Shown here: piece by piece, positions 16,541 through 24,385 of the stretch
Position numbering within the stretch: the first letter of the stretch is position 1
How the letters are laid out: each line of letters starts with the position of its first letter
Source: Lacticaseibacillus jixianensis
GTDB taxonomy: Bacteria > Bacillota > Bacilli > Lactobacillales > Lactobacillaceae
Reading direction: 5' to 3'
Length of the DNA stretch: 50,314 nt
Assembly: GCF_003946485.1 (NCBI RefSeq)
Contig: NZ_RHOJ01000016.1
Span: 1 to 50,314 of the forward strand
The notes under the pieces: model-generated
The model's input: the letters and a program-made list of their open reading frames with translations, nothing else
Database searches by the model: none
What the model was told of the DNA's origin: nothing
Made by a program: the position numbers and the translations under genes

Positions 16541-18895
16541 ATGAATAAAAAAATTCTCACCACCTTGGGGTTTGACCAGATCAGGGCCGCCCTTGGCAAG
16601 CTGGTGGTTACAGCGGCCGGTCAGGCGCGCGTTCAGGCGCTGATGCCGACGGCTGACCGCGACCAGGTCCAAGAAGCCCTGGATGAAACCGCAGACGGCG
16701 CCGCGCTGCTGCGGCTGAAGGGCGGTATTCCGCTACCAGAGCTGACCGACGTTGGCCCGGCGCTGAAGCGGGTGGCGATCGGGGCGACGCTGAACGGCAA
16801 GGAGCTGGCGCAGTTGACCCGGGTCTTGCGCAGTGTCAGTGCCGTCGACGATTTTTTGACCGAGATGACGGACAAGATCGAGCTGCGCCGCGTTTACCAA
16901 CTGCAGGAACAGCTGACGGTGCTGCCCGCCTTGGCGCGCCGGCTGTACACGGCGGTCGACGAAGAGGGTAACCTGACCGATGAGGCCAGCGACACCCTGC
17001 GCGCCGTACGCAATCAGATCCGCCAGCTGGAGGCCAATATCCGTAGCCGGATGGATTCCTACGTTCACGGCAAACTGGCCAAGTACCTGTCGGATCCGAT
17101 CATCACGCTGCGCGACGACCGCTTTGTGCTCCCGGTACGCTCCGACTCACGCGGCCAGGTCCCTGGGGTCGTGCACGATCAAAGTGCCTCCGGGGCAACA
17201 CTGTTCATCGAGCCGCAAGCCATTGTGGACATGAACAACCGGCTGCGTGAGGCGCAAATCGAAGAACAGCAGGAGATCGCGCGGGTGCTGGCGGCCCTGT
17301 CTGAAGAAGTGGCCCCTTACACTAAGCAGATCGCCCGTAATGCGGCGGTGCTGGGCCATTTTGATTTCATTAATGCGAAGGCCCGCTATGCCCGCGAGCT
17401 CAAAGCAACGGAGCCGCTGGTGGCGCCGCACAATGAGGTCGACTTGTTGCAGGCGCGCCATCCGCTGCTGGATCCCCATAAGGTGGTGCCAAACGACATT
17501 GTGCTTGGGAAAGATTACCAGGCCATCGTGGTCACCGGTCCCAACACCGGCGGGAAGACCATCACGCTGAAGACGTTGGGCCTGTTGCAGCTGATGGGTC
17601 AGGCCGGCTTATTCATTCCGGCGGCCGAGGAAAGTACCATCGGCGTGTTCTCGGAAGTCTTCGCCGATATCGGCGATGAGCAAAGCATCGAGCAGAGCCT
17701 CAGTACTTTTTCCGGGCACATGGCCAATATCGTTGACATCCTGGCGCACCTGGACGATCAGGCGCTGGTGCTCTTTGACGAGTTGGGTGCCGGCACCGAC
17801 CCGCAGGAAGGGGCGGCGCTTGCCATCTCGATTCTTGACGAAGTTGGCGTCATCGGGGCAGACGTGGTCGCGACCACGCACTACCCGGAGCTGAAACTAT
17901 ACGGCTACAACACCCCCGGGACGATCAACGCCTCGATGGAATTCGACGCGGCCACCTTGCAGCCGACCTACCGGCTACTCATCGGGGTGCCTGGGCGCTC
18001 CAACGCTTTTGACATCTCCCGGCGCCTCGGCCTGAGCGACGCGATCGTCGACCGTGCCAAGGCCTTGATCGCCGACGACAGCCACGATCTGAACAACATG
18101 ATCGCCGATCTGGAAAGCCAGCGGAAGGCCGCGGAGACCGAGTACAAGGCCGCCCGCGCCGACACGGATGCCGCACAGCAGCTGCTGGCGGATCTGCAGG
18201 CGGCCTATGCGGACTTCGAGCAGGAACGCAGCGGTCAGCTGAATAAAGCCCGCGAGCAGGCCAACGCCATGGTCGATAAGGCCCAGCAAAAGGCGGACAA
18301 GATCATTGCGAACCTGCGCCAGATGCAAAAAGCAGGCGGCAACGTGAAGGAAAACCAGCTGATCGAGGCGACGACCGCACTGAAGCAGCTCCACCGCGAG
18401 CAGCCACAGCCGCAAAACCGCGTGCTGCGCCGCGAGAAACAAAAACAGGCGCTGCACCCCGGCGACCGGGTCCGGGTTTTGTCTTACGATCAAACGGGCG
18501 ATCTGCTGGACCAGGTGGACAAAAACCACTGGAACGTGCAGCTTGGTATTTTACGGATGAAGATCAAAACCGCAGATCTGGAAAAGGTGGCCGAGCCCAA
18601 GCCTGAGCCGAAGCGCCAAATGGCCATCGTCAAGGGCGGCGCGACCAGTGGTCCGGAAACGACCTTGGACCTGCGCGGAGTGCGCTACGAAGACGCAATG
18701 GCGCGGCTGGATCGGTATATCGACGCCGCCTTGCTGGCCGGCTACCCGCAGGTCACAATCGTTCATGGCCTGGGCACTGGCGCGATCAGAAACGGCGTTA
18801 CCGAGTACCTGAAGCGTCACTCGCAGGTGAAAAAATTTGGCTTCGCGCCGCAAAACGCCGGTGGCTCTGGGGCGACGATCGTCCAGTTCAAATAG
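16541..18895 (+). CDS. mutS2: Endonuclease MutS2
   Basis: 784 residues from ATG 16541 (AAGGAG upstream), the usual MutS2 length. Domains: MutS core/lever region (about 1-310), ATPase with Walker A 'GPNTGGKT' (near 330) and Walker B 'LVLFDELGAGTDPQEG', a long coiled-coil linker (about 510-620), a KOW-like segment, and a C-terminal Smr nuclease domain ('LDLRGVRYEDAMARL', 'IVHGLGTGAIRNGV'). MutS2 lacks the mismatch-recognition domain. Known roles are suppression of homologous recombination and rescue of collided ribosomes (RqcU-type splitting). Confidence 0.96.
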   Translation: MNKKILTTLGFDQIRAALGKLVVTAAGQARVQALMPTADRDQVQEALDETADGAALLRLKGGIPLPELTDVGPALKRVAIGATLNGKELAQLTRVLRSVSAVDDFLTEMTDKIELRRVYQLQEQLTVLPALARRLYTAVDEEGNLTDEASDTLRAVRNQIRQLEANIRSRMDSYVHGKLAKYLSDPIITLRDDRFVLPVRSDSRGQVPGVVHDQSASGATLFIEPQAIVDMNNRLREAQIEEQQEIARVLAALSEEVAPYTKQIARNAAVLGHFDFINAKARYARELKATEPLVAPHNEVDLLQARHPLLDPHKVVPNDIVLGKDYQAIVVTGPNTGGKTITLKTLGLLQLMGQAGLFIPAAEESTIGVFSEVFADIGDEQSIEQSLSTFSGHMANIVDILAHLDDQALVLFDELGAGTDPQEGAALAISILDEVGVIGADVVATTHYPELKLYGYNTPGTINASMEFDAATLQPTYRLLIGVPGRSNAFDISRRLGLSDAIVDRAKALIADDSHDLNNMIADLESQRKAAETEYKAARADTDAAQQLLADLQAAYADFEQERSGQLNKAREQANAMVDKAQQKADKIIANLRQMQKAGGNVKENQLIEATTALKQLHREQPQPQNRVLRREKQKQALHPGDRVRVLSYDQTGDLLDQVDKNHWNVQLGILRMKIKTADLEKVAEPKPEPKRQMAIVKGGATSGPETTLDLRGVRYEDAMARLDRYIDAALLAGYPQVTIVHGLGTGAIRNGVTEYLKRHSQVKKFGFAPQNAGGSGATIVQFK

Positions 18896-18934
18896 TTAAT
18901 TGCGGACAATTTAGTGGCGACGGATTGACGACCG

Positions 18935-18943
18935 TGCTACAAT
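18935..18943 (+). promoter_or_regulatory. Probable extended -10 promoter of trxA
   Basis: TGC-TACAAT about 52 bases upstream of the trxA start. A TTGACG lies nearby (18925-18930) but too close to serve as its -35 element. Confidence 0.4.
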
Positions 18944-18995
18944 GGTTACGAATAGTAAGATAGTTAGTTACTGTCACGCGCAAGGAGGAACTCGT

Positions 18996-19316
18996 ATGGT
19001 TAAAGTGGTAAATGATCAGGATTTCAAGCAAGAAACTGACACTGGGGTGACCCTGACAGACTTCTGGGCAACGTGGTGTGGCCCCTGCAAGATGCAAAGC
19101 CCGGTAATCGAGGCCCTCGAGCAGGATCGGGGAGACGTCAAATTCACCAAGATGGACGTTGATCAGAACCCTGAGACCCCCGGTGCGTTTGGTATCATGG
19201 CGATCCCGACGTTGATCGTGAAGAAGGACGGCGAAGTGGTCGAGAAGCTCGTCGGCTACCAGACCAAGGATCAGTTGAACGCCGTATTGGATAAGTACAC
19301 TAAAACACCAGCCTAA
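18996..19316 (+). CDS. trxA: Thioredoxin
   Basis: 106 residues from ATG 18996, with AAGGAGG eight bases upstream. The active site WCGPC is at 27-31 and the cis-proline in 'IMAIPTLIV' is present. It is a cytosolic protein disulfide reductant. Follows mutS2 as in most Firmicutes but has its own promoter and a strong terminator. Confidence 0.97.
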   Translation: MVKVVNDQDFKQETDTGVTLTDFWATWCGPCKMQSPVIEALEQDRGDVKFTKMDVDQNPETPGAFGIMAIPTLIVKKDGEVVEKLVGYQTKDQLNAVLDKYTKTPA

Positions 19317-19323
19317 ACCACAA

Positions 19324-19361
19324 AATCCCGGTAAACGCATGCGGCGTTTACCGGGATTTTT
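19324..19361 (+). terminator. Strong terminator of trxA
   Basis: ATCCCGGTAAACGC / GCGTTTACCGGGAT perfect 14-bp stem with a 5-base loop and T run. A-residues on the other side may also end transcription from the minus-strand yslB gene. Confidence 0.92.
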
Positions 19362-19403
19362 CTGTATGAAGCAAAGGTCAGTATTGCGCCTGATTACGCG
19401 TGC

Positions 19404-19871
19404 TTACAGGTGCAGGGGTTCTGGGGCGACTGGTTGCGCCGCCTTTGGATCTAGAGCAACCGTGATGGCGACCTGCTGCTTGCGGGTTTCGACCACGGGG
19501 TTGGCCTCGACCACGATGCCAAGGATCTGCTGAAGGCTTTGCGCCAGGAACCCGGCCTCTAGCCGGAAATCCGGCTCCTTGAAGGTGGCGATCCGAGTTT
19601 CCACCACGGCCCCGGAGAGCAGGTAGTGGCGCTCCTGCTTCTTCGCGCTCACTGCCGTCAGGGTCCCGAAACCCACCTGCTCGAACAACTTCGTGAGGTC
19701 GTCTTCAGTGACCGGTAGCTTACGGGCCAGGTCGCGGCCAGCCCAATAAGAGATGTTTGAAGTCTCTGAGCCGAGTAGCGCTGGCATCAGCAAGTCTCGC
19801 AGCATCAGCTGCCCGAACAGTGGCCCGTTGGCCGGCAGGGTCAGTAGATCTTTGTATGTTCCATTCGCCAT
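19404..19871 (-). CDS. yslB: DUF2507 family protein, YslB-like
   Basis: 155 residues from the ATG at 19871 (GGGAGG upstream on the minus strand). The longer open frame upstream lacks a ribosome site and crosses the promoter zone. 'RDLLMPALLGSETSNISYWAGRDLARKL' and 'QVGFGTL' match the DUF2507/YslB family (V4R-like fold), widespread in Firmicutes with unknown function. It sits divergently from the murI fusion gene with a 147-base shared control region containing a -10-like TATACT for the minus strand near 19911-19916. Confidence 0.85.
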   Translation of the reverse strand: MANGTYKDLLTLPANGPLFGQLMLRDLLMPALLGSETSNISYWAGRDLARKLPVTEDDLTKLFEQVGFGTLTAVSAKKQERHYLLSGAVVETRIATFKEPDFRLEAGFLAQSLQQILGIVVEANPVVETRKQQVAITVALDPKAAQPVAPEPLHL

Positions 19872-19956
19872 GAGCAACCTCCCAAGGCGGCAATCTGCCG
19901 CATTCCTACTCAGTATACCGAAATCTCGAGGGGAAAAACAGCGCCGGCCTGCCGTC

Positions 19957-19985
19957 TTGAATTTTTTTCGGGAGTGCCGCACAAT
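19957..19985 (+). promoter_or_regulatory. Probable promoter of the racemase/pyrophosphatase gene
   Basis: TTGAAT (19957-19962), 17-base spacer, CACAAT (19980-19985), about 34 bases before the start codon. Confidence 0.5.
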
Positions 19986-20018
19986 GAAGGTTCAGAACTT
20001 TTCAGACGGAGGGAAATA

Positions 20019-21458
20019 ATGAACAACCAACCAATTGGGTTCATCGATTCCGGCGTGGGCGGCCTGACTGTGGTCAAAGAGGCGCTGCGCCAATTGCCCA
20101 ACGAAAGTGTCGTCTTCTTAGGCGACCAGGCGCGCCTGCCGTACGGTCCGCGGCCGGCGGCGCAGGTGCGCGACTTCACCTGGCAGATGGTGAACTTCCT
20201 GCTTCAGAAACACATTAAAATGCTCGTGATCGCTTGCAACACCGCTACTGCGGCGGCGCTGCCGGAGGTGCGAAAAAAGCTTGAGATCCCGGTCGTCGGC
20301 GTGATCGTGCCAGGATCGCGGGCGGCGATCAAGGCCACCAAGACCAATCACATCGGGGTGATCGGCACGGAAGGCACGGTGCGCAGCCATGCATACGGCG
20401 ATACGATTCGCGGCAAGGCCAAGCAGGTGACCGTCACCGAACTGGCCGCCCCGAAGTTTGTCCCGCTGGTGGAGTCGAACGAAATGACCTCGCCGGTGGC
20501 CAAGCGGGTCGTGGCTGAAACGCTGCAGCCGCTGCTGCATCAAGACATCGACACGCTGGTGATGGGTTGCACGCACTACCCGCTGCTGCGGCCGCTGATT
20601 CAAAACGTGATGGGGGATGAAGTCACCCTGATCGATTCGGGGGCCGAAGCGGTCAGTGAAGTCTCGATGCTGCTGGATTACTTTGATATTGCCGCGGATG
20701 GCAAAGCGCCGGCGACTAAGACCTTTTACACGACTGGCAACGCCGAGATGTTCGACCTCATCGCCGGCAACTGGCTGAACCTGACCGTGAAGGCCAGCCG
20801 GGTGGTCATCGATCAGGAGCCCAAAACCCTGGCCAAGCAGCCACCGCGCACCGTGGTGATTGCTTCCAAAAACGCGGGTAAGGTCAGGGAACTGGCGGCC
20901 ATGTTTGAGGCTGATGGCCTGACAGTGAAGAGCCTGGCGGATTTTCCGGCCGTGCCCAGTGTGCCGGAAACCGGTCAGACGTTCGAGGAGAATGCGCGGC
21001 TGAAGGCGGACGGGTACGCCAGGGCGCTTGAGCTGCCGGTGGTGGCCGACGATTCGGGGCTCATGGTCGATGCGTTGGACGGCGCCCCCGGCGTGTTCTC
21101 CGCACGCTATGCGGGCCAAGGCCACAACGATGCGGCTAATAACGCGAAGTTGATTGCGAACCTGGCCGAGGTCCCAAGCGAAAAACGCACCGCGACGTTC
21201 CATACAACGCTGGTGTTCGCCAAACCCAACCGACCGGGCGAGGACCTGGTCGTTAGTGGCAGCGTCAGTGGCCGGATCACAGGCGTGCCGCGCGGTGATA
21301 ACGGCTTTGGGTACGATCCGTACTTCTACTTGCCTCAGCTTGACAAGACGATGGCTGAACTTAGCCCACAGGAGAAAAATCGGATCAGCCACCGTGGCAA
21401 CGCAATGCGGGCGCTTGAGGCCAAGTGGCAGAAGTGGTACAAGGAGGCAGCGGAATGA
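20019..21458 (+). CDS. Fused glutamate racemase (MurI) / XTP-dITP pyrophosphatase (RdgB)
   Basis: 479 residues in one uninterrupted frame from ATG 20019 (GGAGGG upstream). Residues 1-~268 are a full glutamate racemase with 'GFIDSGVGG' (7-15), the two catalytic cysteines in 'IACNTATA' (Cys73) and 'MGCTHYPLL' (Cys184), supplying D-glutamate for peptidoglycan. Residues ~278-475 are a complete HAM1/RdgB domain: 'VIASKNAGKVREL', 'FEENARLKA', 'VADDSGL', 'GDNGFGYDPYF' and 'KNRISHRGNA', which hydrolyses non-canonical purine triphosphates. In Bacillus these are separate adjacent genes (racE, ysnA, ysnB), so this looks like a simple neighbour fusion with a ~10-residue linker. The next gene overlaps by four bases. 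Confidence 0.93.
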   Translation: MNNQPIGFIDSGVGGLTVVKEALRQLPNESVVFLGDQARLPYGPRPAAQVRDFTWQMVNFLLQKHIKMLVIACNTATAAALPEVRKKLEIPVVGVIVPGSRAAIKATKTNHIGVIGTEGTVRSHAYGDTIRGKAKQVTVTELAAPKFVPLVESNEMTSPVAKRVVAETLQPLLHQDIDTLVMGCTHYPLLRPLIQNVMGDEVTLIDSGAEAVSEVSMLLDYFDIAADGKAPATKTFYTTGNAEMFDLIAGNWLNLTVKASRVVIDQEPKTLAKQPPRTVVIASKNAGKVRELAAMFEADGLTVKSLADFPAVPSVPETGQTFEENARLKADGYARALELPVVADDSGLMVDALDGAPGVFSARYAGQGHNDAANNAKLIANLAEVPSEKRTATFHTTLVFAKPNRPGEDLVVSGSVSGRITGVPRGDNGFGYDPYFYLPQLDKTMAELSPQEKNRISHRGNAMRALEAKWQKWYKEAAE

Positions 21459-21970
21459 AGCTGGTGGCAGTCAGCGACACGCACGGCGACCACAAGATCC
21501 TTGAGACAATTTTGACCCAGCAGCCGGATGCAGATGCGTACCTGTACGCTGGCGATTCAGAGTTTGCGGCCGCCGATCCTATTTTCACGCACTATCAGGC
21601 CGTGCGGGGCAACATGGATTTCGATTCGGCCTTCCCGCTGACGCGCACGCTGACGGTGGGCGACGTGACGGTTTTTCTGGCGCACGGGCACCGCTTAATG
21701 GTGGGCTTTTCGCTGAGTATGCTGCTTGAGGCGGCCCAGAAGGCGGGGGCGCAGGTGGCGATTTTTGGCCACACGCATGCGCTGGGCGTGGAAATGCACC
21801 AAGGGATCTTGACCCTTAACCCCGGCAGTATCAGCCAGCCGCGCGGCGAGTTTGCGCCCCTCGGCGGGACCTACGCGGTGATTGAAAGCACGGCAGCGCG
21901 CTTTCGCGTCACGTACTACTTGCGCAACGGCCGCCCGGCGCCGGGCTTGGCCAGGACGTTCACGCGCTAA
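21455..21970 (+). CDS. YfcE/MJ0936-family metallophosphoesterase
   Basis: 171 residues, ATGA overlap with the preceding stop, AAGGAGG upstream. Calcineurin-like motifs: 'AVSDTHGD' (4-11), 'YAGDSE', 'VRGNMD', 'AHGHR' and 'IFGHTHA'. It corresponds to YsnB of Bacillus, the usual neighbour of racE and ysnA. Family members hydrolyse phosphodiesters in vitro; the physiological substrate is unknown. Confidence 0.92.
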   Translation: MKLVAVSDTHGDHKILETILTQQPDADAYLYAGDSEFAAADPIFTHYQAVRGNMDFDSAFPLTRTLTVGDVTVFLAHGHRLMVGFSLSMLLEAAQKAGAQVAIFGHTHALGVEMHQGILTLNPGSISQPRGEFAPLGGTYAVIESTAARFRVTYYLRNGRPAPGLARTFTR

Positions 21971-21986
21971 TTGTCACCAGTTCGAT

Positions 21987-22020
21987 GCCCCAAACCACAG
22001 TAGTGGCTTGGGGCTTTTTT
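21987..22020 (+). terminator. Terminator of the racemase fusion operon
   Basis: GCCCCAAACCAC (21987-21998), loop of four to five bases, GTGGCTTGGGGC (22003-22014; one mismatch) and six T residues. Confidence 0.9.
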
Positions 22021-22026
22021 GTTCTT

Positions 22027-22087
22027 CAAGGTGCGCAGAGTTCGCGTTTTTAGCTGTCCCCGCGTTGCGAACTTGGAGCCCGATTAC
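22027..22087 (+). repeat. Structured repeat unit II-1 (minimal form)
   Basis: About 60 bp with the start block CAAGGTGCGCAG, arm GTTCGCG (22040-22046) pairing with CGCGTTGCGAAC (22061-22072), and the end block GAGCCCGATTAC. All inner hairpins of the family are missing, leaving only the outermost stem. A truncated oppositely oriented start block (22087-22105) follows immediately. Confidence 0.8.
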
Positions 22088-22105
22088 GCCGGCCCTGCGC
22101 ACTCT

Positions 22106-22230
22106 GTAGTTGGGCTTCGGCTCGGCAACGCCCGAGCATCTAGCTACGCTCAAGCCCTCGCCCGCAAAAGACGCCGGCAATGACTTGAGCTAGGCTAGCT
22201 GTCGGGCTAAAAGCGCCAAGCCTACGCACC
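22106..22230 (-). repeat. Structured repeat unit II-2 (short form, inverted)
   Basis: Same family in minus orientation. In plus-strand coordinates, GGCTCGGC (22119-22126) pairs with GCCAAGCC (22215-22222; one mismatch), GCCCGA (22130-22135) with TCGGGC (22202-22207), and the inner stem GCTCAAG (22148-22154) with CTTGAGC (22184-22190). These arms differ from those of locus I, yet both sides changed together. Confidence 0.85.
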
Positions 22231-22232
22231 CT

Positions 22233-22400
22233 GTAGTTGGGCTTCCGGGCTGGCAACGGCCGCATGCCCTGCTACGCCCGGCGCTTCACCTGCCCTGCAG
22301 GCAAAGCACCGGGCGATGATCACCCTGTAGCCATTCATGGCATACAGGGTGACATGCGTAGTGGCATGTCATCGGCCTAAGTTCGCCAGCCCTGCGCACC
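22233..22400 (-). repeat. Structured repeat unit II-3 (long form, inverted)
   Basis: Minus-orientation long unit. Read on the minus strand, GGCTGGC pairs with GCCAGCC, the hairpin is TCACCCTGTA/TACAGGGTGA (locus I has TCAGCCTGTA/TACAGGCTGA, a compensated G-C swap) and the inner stem is CGCCCGG/CCGGGCG. It ends next to the glpF terminator. Confidence 0.85.
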
Positions 22401-22404
22401 CTAC

Positions 22405-22435
22405 AAAAAAGGAGGCCGCCCGCCGGCGCCTCCTT
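22405..22435 (-). terminator. Terminator of glpF
   Basis: On the minus strand AAGGAGGCG...CGGCCTCCTT followed by TTTTT. Located just downstream of the glpF stop at 22454. Confidence 0.85.
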
Positions 22436-22453
22436 GGTGGTGATCAACATGAA

Positions 22454-23188
22454 TTAGCGCAGGAACACGCTCTTGTACAGCAGGACCGCAGTGATGGCAG
22501 CGAGGATCGGCGCCACCACCGGCACCCAGGCGTAGCCCCAGTCCGAGGTGCCCTTGTGTTTGAGCGGCAACAGGGCGTGCAAGATTCGCGGACTGAGGTC
22601 CCGCGCTGGGTTAAGCGCCGGGCCGGTGGGGCCGCCAAACGACGCGACCAGAGTAGCAACTAAAAAGCCTAGGGCCATGTGGGCGGTGCCCAGGTTATTC
22701 TGGAAGAACGGGGCTTTTGTGATGCCCAAGGCGCCAAAGAAAAGAATGAAAGAACCAATAAATTCATTGATGAAGCCGTTGAGCTTGCTTGAAGTCGCGT
22801 TAATGGTGGAGAAAGTCCCCAGAATATGTCGTGGGTCGGTGGTCAAGTCGTAGTGCGGCTTGTAAGCGGCCACGACCCACATCTGGCCGAACAGCGCACC
22901 TGCAAACTGAGCGATGAGGTAAGGCACTACTTCTGCCCATGGAAACATTCCGGCCACGGCCAGGCCGAGGGTGAAGGCGGGGTTGATGTGATTGCCAGAG
23001 ATCCCGCCAATCATCATGGCTGGGATCATGACCCCGGCACCGTACCCAACCGCGATCAACATCCAGTCCGAGCCATTACCTTTGGTGCCTTTCAAGTCCA
23101 CATTGGCGACTGAGCCATTTCCCAGCGCGACCATGATGGCCGTCCCCATAAACTCTGCGAAGAGTCGGGTCCAAAGATCGTACGTCAT
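22454..23188 (-). CDS. glpF: Glycerol uptake facilitator (aquaglyceroporin)
   Basis: 244 residues, six membrane segments plus two half-helices, MIP family. The two NPA boxes are 'NHINPAFTLG' and 'PALNPARDLSPR'; the Asp after the second box (NPARD) is characteristic of glycerol-conducting members rather than strict water channels. It may also pass other small polar solutes, including lactic acid in lactobacilli. A perfect cre palindrome lies about 100 bases upstream, so catabolite repression by CcpA is likely. Monocistronic with its own terminator. Confidence 0.94.
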   Translation of the reverse strand: MTYDLWTRLFAEFMGTAIMVALGNGSVANVDLKGTKGNGSDWMLIAVGYGAGVMIPAMMIGGISGNHINPAFTLGLAVAGMFPWAEVVPYLIAQFAGALFGQMWVVAAYKPHYDLTTDPRHILGTFSTINATSSKLNGFINEFIGSFILFFGALGITKAPFFQNNLGTAHMALGFLVATLVASFGGPTGPALNPARDLSPRILHALLPLKHKGTSDWGYAWVPVVAPILAAITAVLLYKSVFLR

Positions 23189-23551
23189 TTTTTACGCCTC
23201 CATCTGCCTGTTTTCTGAAACCGGGCAGTTATATGTTATTCAGTTTATCAACTGATAAGAAGATAGTAAACAACGTTTGTGAAAAATGCAAGCGCTTGCA
23301 ATTAATGAAATAACGCACAAAGTGAGAGAACCTGTAAACGATTTCACAAAGATTGAATAACGCTTAGAACGGCAATGGAAGCGCAGCATCGTTATGCTAA
23401 CCGGGCGTCCTTCCCCAGAAGGAAAACGCTAACAAATAACGGAAAAACATGATCATTGATACGCAACCTGCAGAATACGGCGTATACTAGAATTGTAATC
23501 AGTCTAATTAAAGGCGATGCAGTGGGGAGCAGCGCCGGGGAGGGGTATGTC
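23189..23551. other. Intergenic control region between glpF and lutA
   Basis: About 360 bases, AT-rich relative to the genes, holding divergent control sequences: the cre palindrome at 23287-23300 and, for lutA, TATACT/TAGAAT-like -10 candidates at 23484-23494 (no good -35). For glpF a weak promoter TTGCAT-17-TACTAT can be read on the minus strand, overlapping the cre site. No gene, RNA or repeat unit seen. Confidence 0.5.
23287..23300. promoter_or_regulatory. cre site (CcpA operator) of glpF
   Basis: TGCAAGCGCTTGCA is a perfect 14-base palindrome fitting the catabolite-responsive element consensus TGNAANCGNNNNCA. It overlaps the likely -35 region of the glpF promoter on the minus strand, consistent with repression in glucose. 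CcpA is encoded at 33213-34214. Confidence 0.85.
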
Positions 23552-24385
23552 ATGAAGGTGGTTATTTTTTCCACCTGCATCGTCGATTTGTTTTTCCCCA
23601 ACGTGGGCAAAGCGATGGTGGAGGTGCTTGAACGCTTCGGCTGTGAGACCTACATGCCGGTGAAACAGATATGTTGCGGCCAGCCGACGTTCAATTCGGG
23701 ATACGCAAAGGAGACCCAGCCAGTCTTTCGCAATCAGATCGATGCCCTGTTGAGTATCGATGCGGACTACATCGTCGGGCCGGCGGGGTCGTGTGTCAAC
23801 ATGCTGCGCGAGTTTCAAGTGCAGCTGAAGGATGATCCCGAGTATGCGGAGAAAGCCAAACAGGTCGCGGCCAAGACCTGGGAGTTCTCGCAGTTTCTTT
23901 ACCGGGTGCTGGGGGTCCTGGATGCCGGCGCCGAGCTGGCCGCAACGGCGACGTATCATCGCTCCTGTCACATGACACGGCTGCTTGGTGAGCGGACCAG
24001 CCCGTTTGTGCTGCTTGATCACGTGTTGGACCTCAAGATGGTCCCGCTGCCGCACCTAGAAAATTGCTGCGGGTTTGGTGGGCTTTTTTCGGTGAAGGAA
24101 CCTGAGATCTCTAAGCAGATGGTGGACGAAAAAGTCGATGACGTGCTTGCCACTGGGGCGAGTGTGCTGATCTCCGCTGATCCGGCCTGTCTGATGAACA
24201 TTGCCGGGCGCTTCAACCGGCGCGGCGAGAAGATCAAGATCATGCACATCGCCGAGGTCCTGAACAGCAACGTGGATCCGGCCCGCATTAAGTATGTTCC
24301 GCAGGCGGAGCGCGCCGCTTTGTATGCCGGCGGCTACAACCAAGGATTCACGCAAAGTGCTGTGCAAAAGGAGGTGGGCGCATGA
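23552..24385 (+). CDS. lutA: Lactate utilisation protein LutA (CCG-domain iron-sulfur protein)
   Basis: 277 residues from ATG 23552 (GGGGAGGGG upstream). It belongs to the LutA/YkgE family with two cysteine-rich CCG domains: 'QICCGQPTFNSGY' and 'ENCCGFGGLFSVKEPE'. With LutB and LutC it forms a complex for L-lactate oxidation via iron-sulfur centres. The C-terminal ~35 residues ('RIKYVPQAERAALYAGGYNQ') extend beyond the usual ~240-residue length. The stop overlaps the lutB start (ATGA). Confidence 0.93.
   Translation: MKVVIFSTCIVDLFFPNVGKAMVEVLERFGCETYMPVKQICCGQPTFNSGYAKETQPVFRNQIDALLSIDADYIVGPAGSCVNMLREFQVQLKDDPEYAEKAKQVAAKTWEFSQFLYRVLGVLDAGAELAATATYHRSCHMTRLLGERTSPFVLLDHVLDLKMVPLPHLENCCGFGGLFSVKEPEISKQMVDEKVDDVLATGASVLISADPACLMNIAGRFNRRGEKIKIMHIAEVLNSNVDPARIKYVPQAERAALYAGGYNQGFTQSAVQKEVGA

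Noticed and set aside
19974-20018. Longer start for the racemase fusion protein
   Set aside because: The extra codons overlap the promoter spacer, and the ATG at 20019 has GGAGGG and begins the conserved racemase N-terminus.
20118-21392. 424-residue minus-strand frame opposite the racemase fusion
   Set aside because: Arginine/histidine-rich shadow of the plus-strand gene, no ribosome site.
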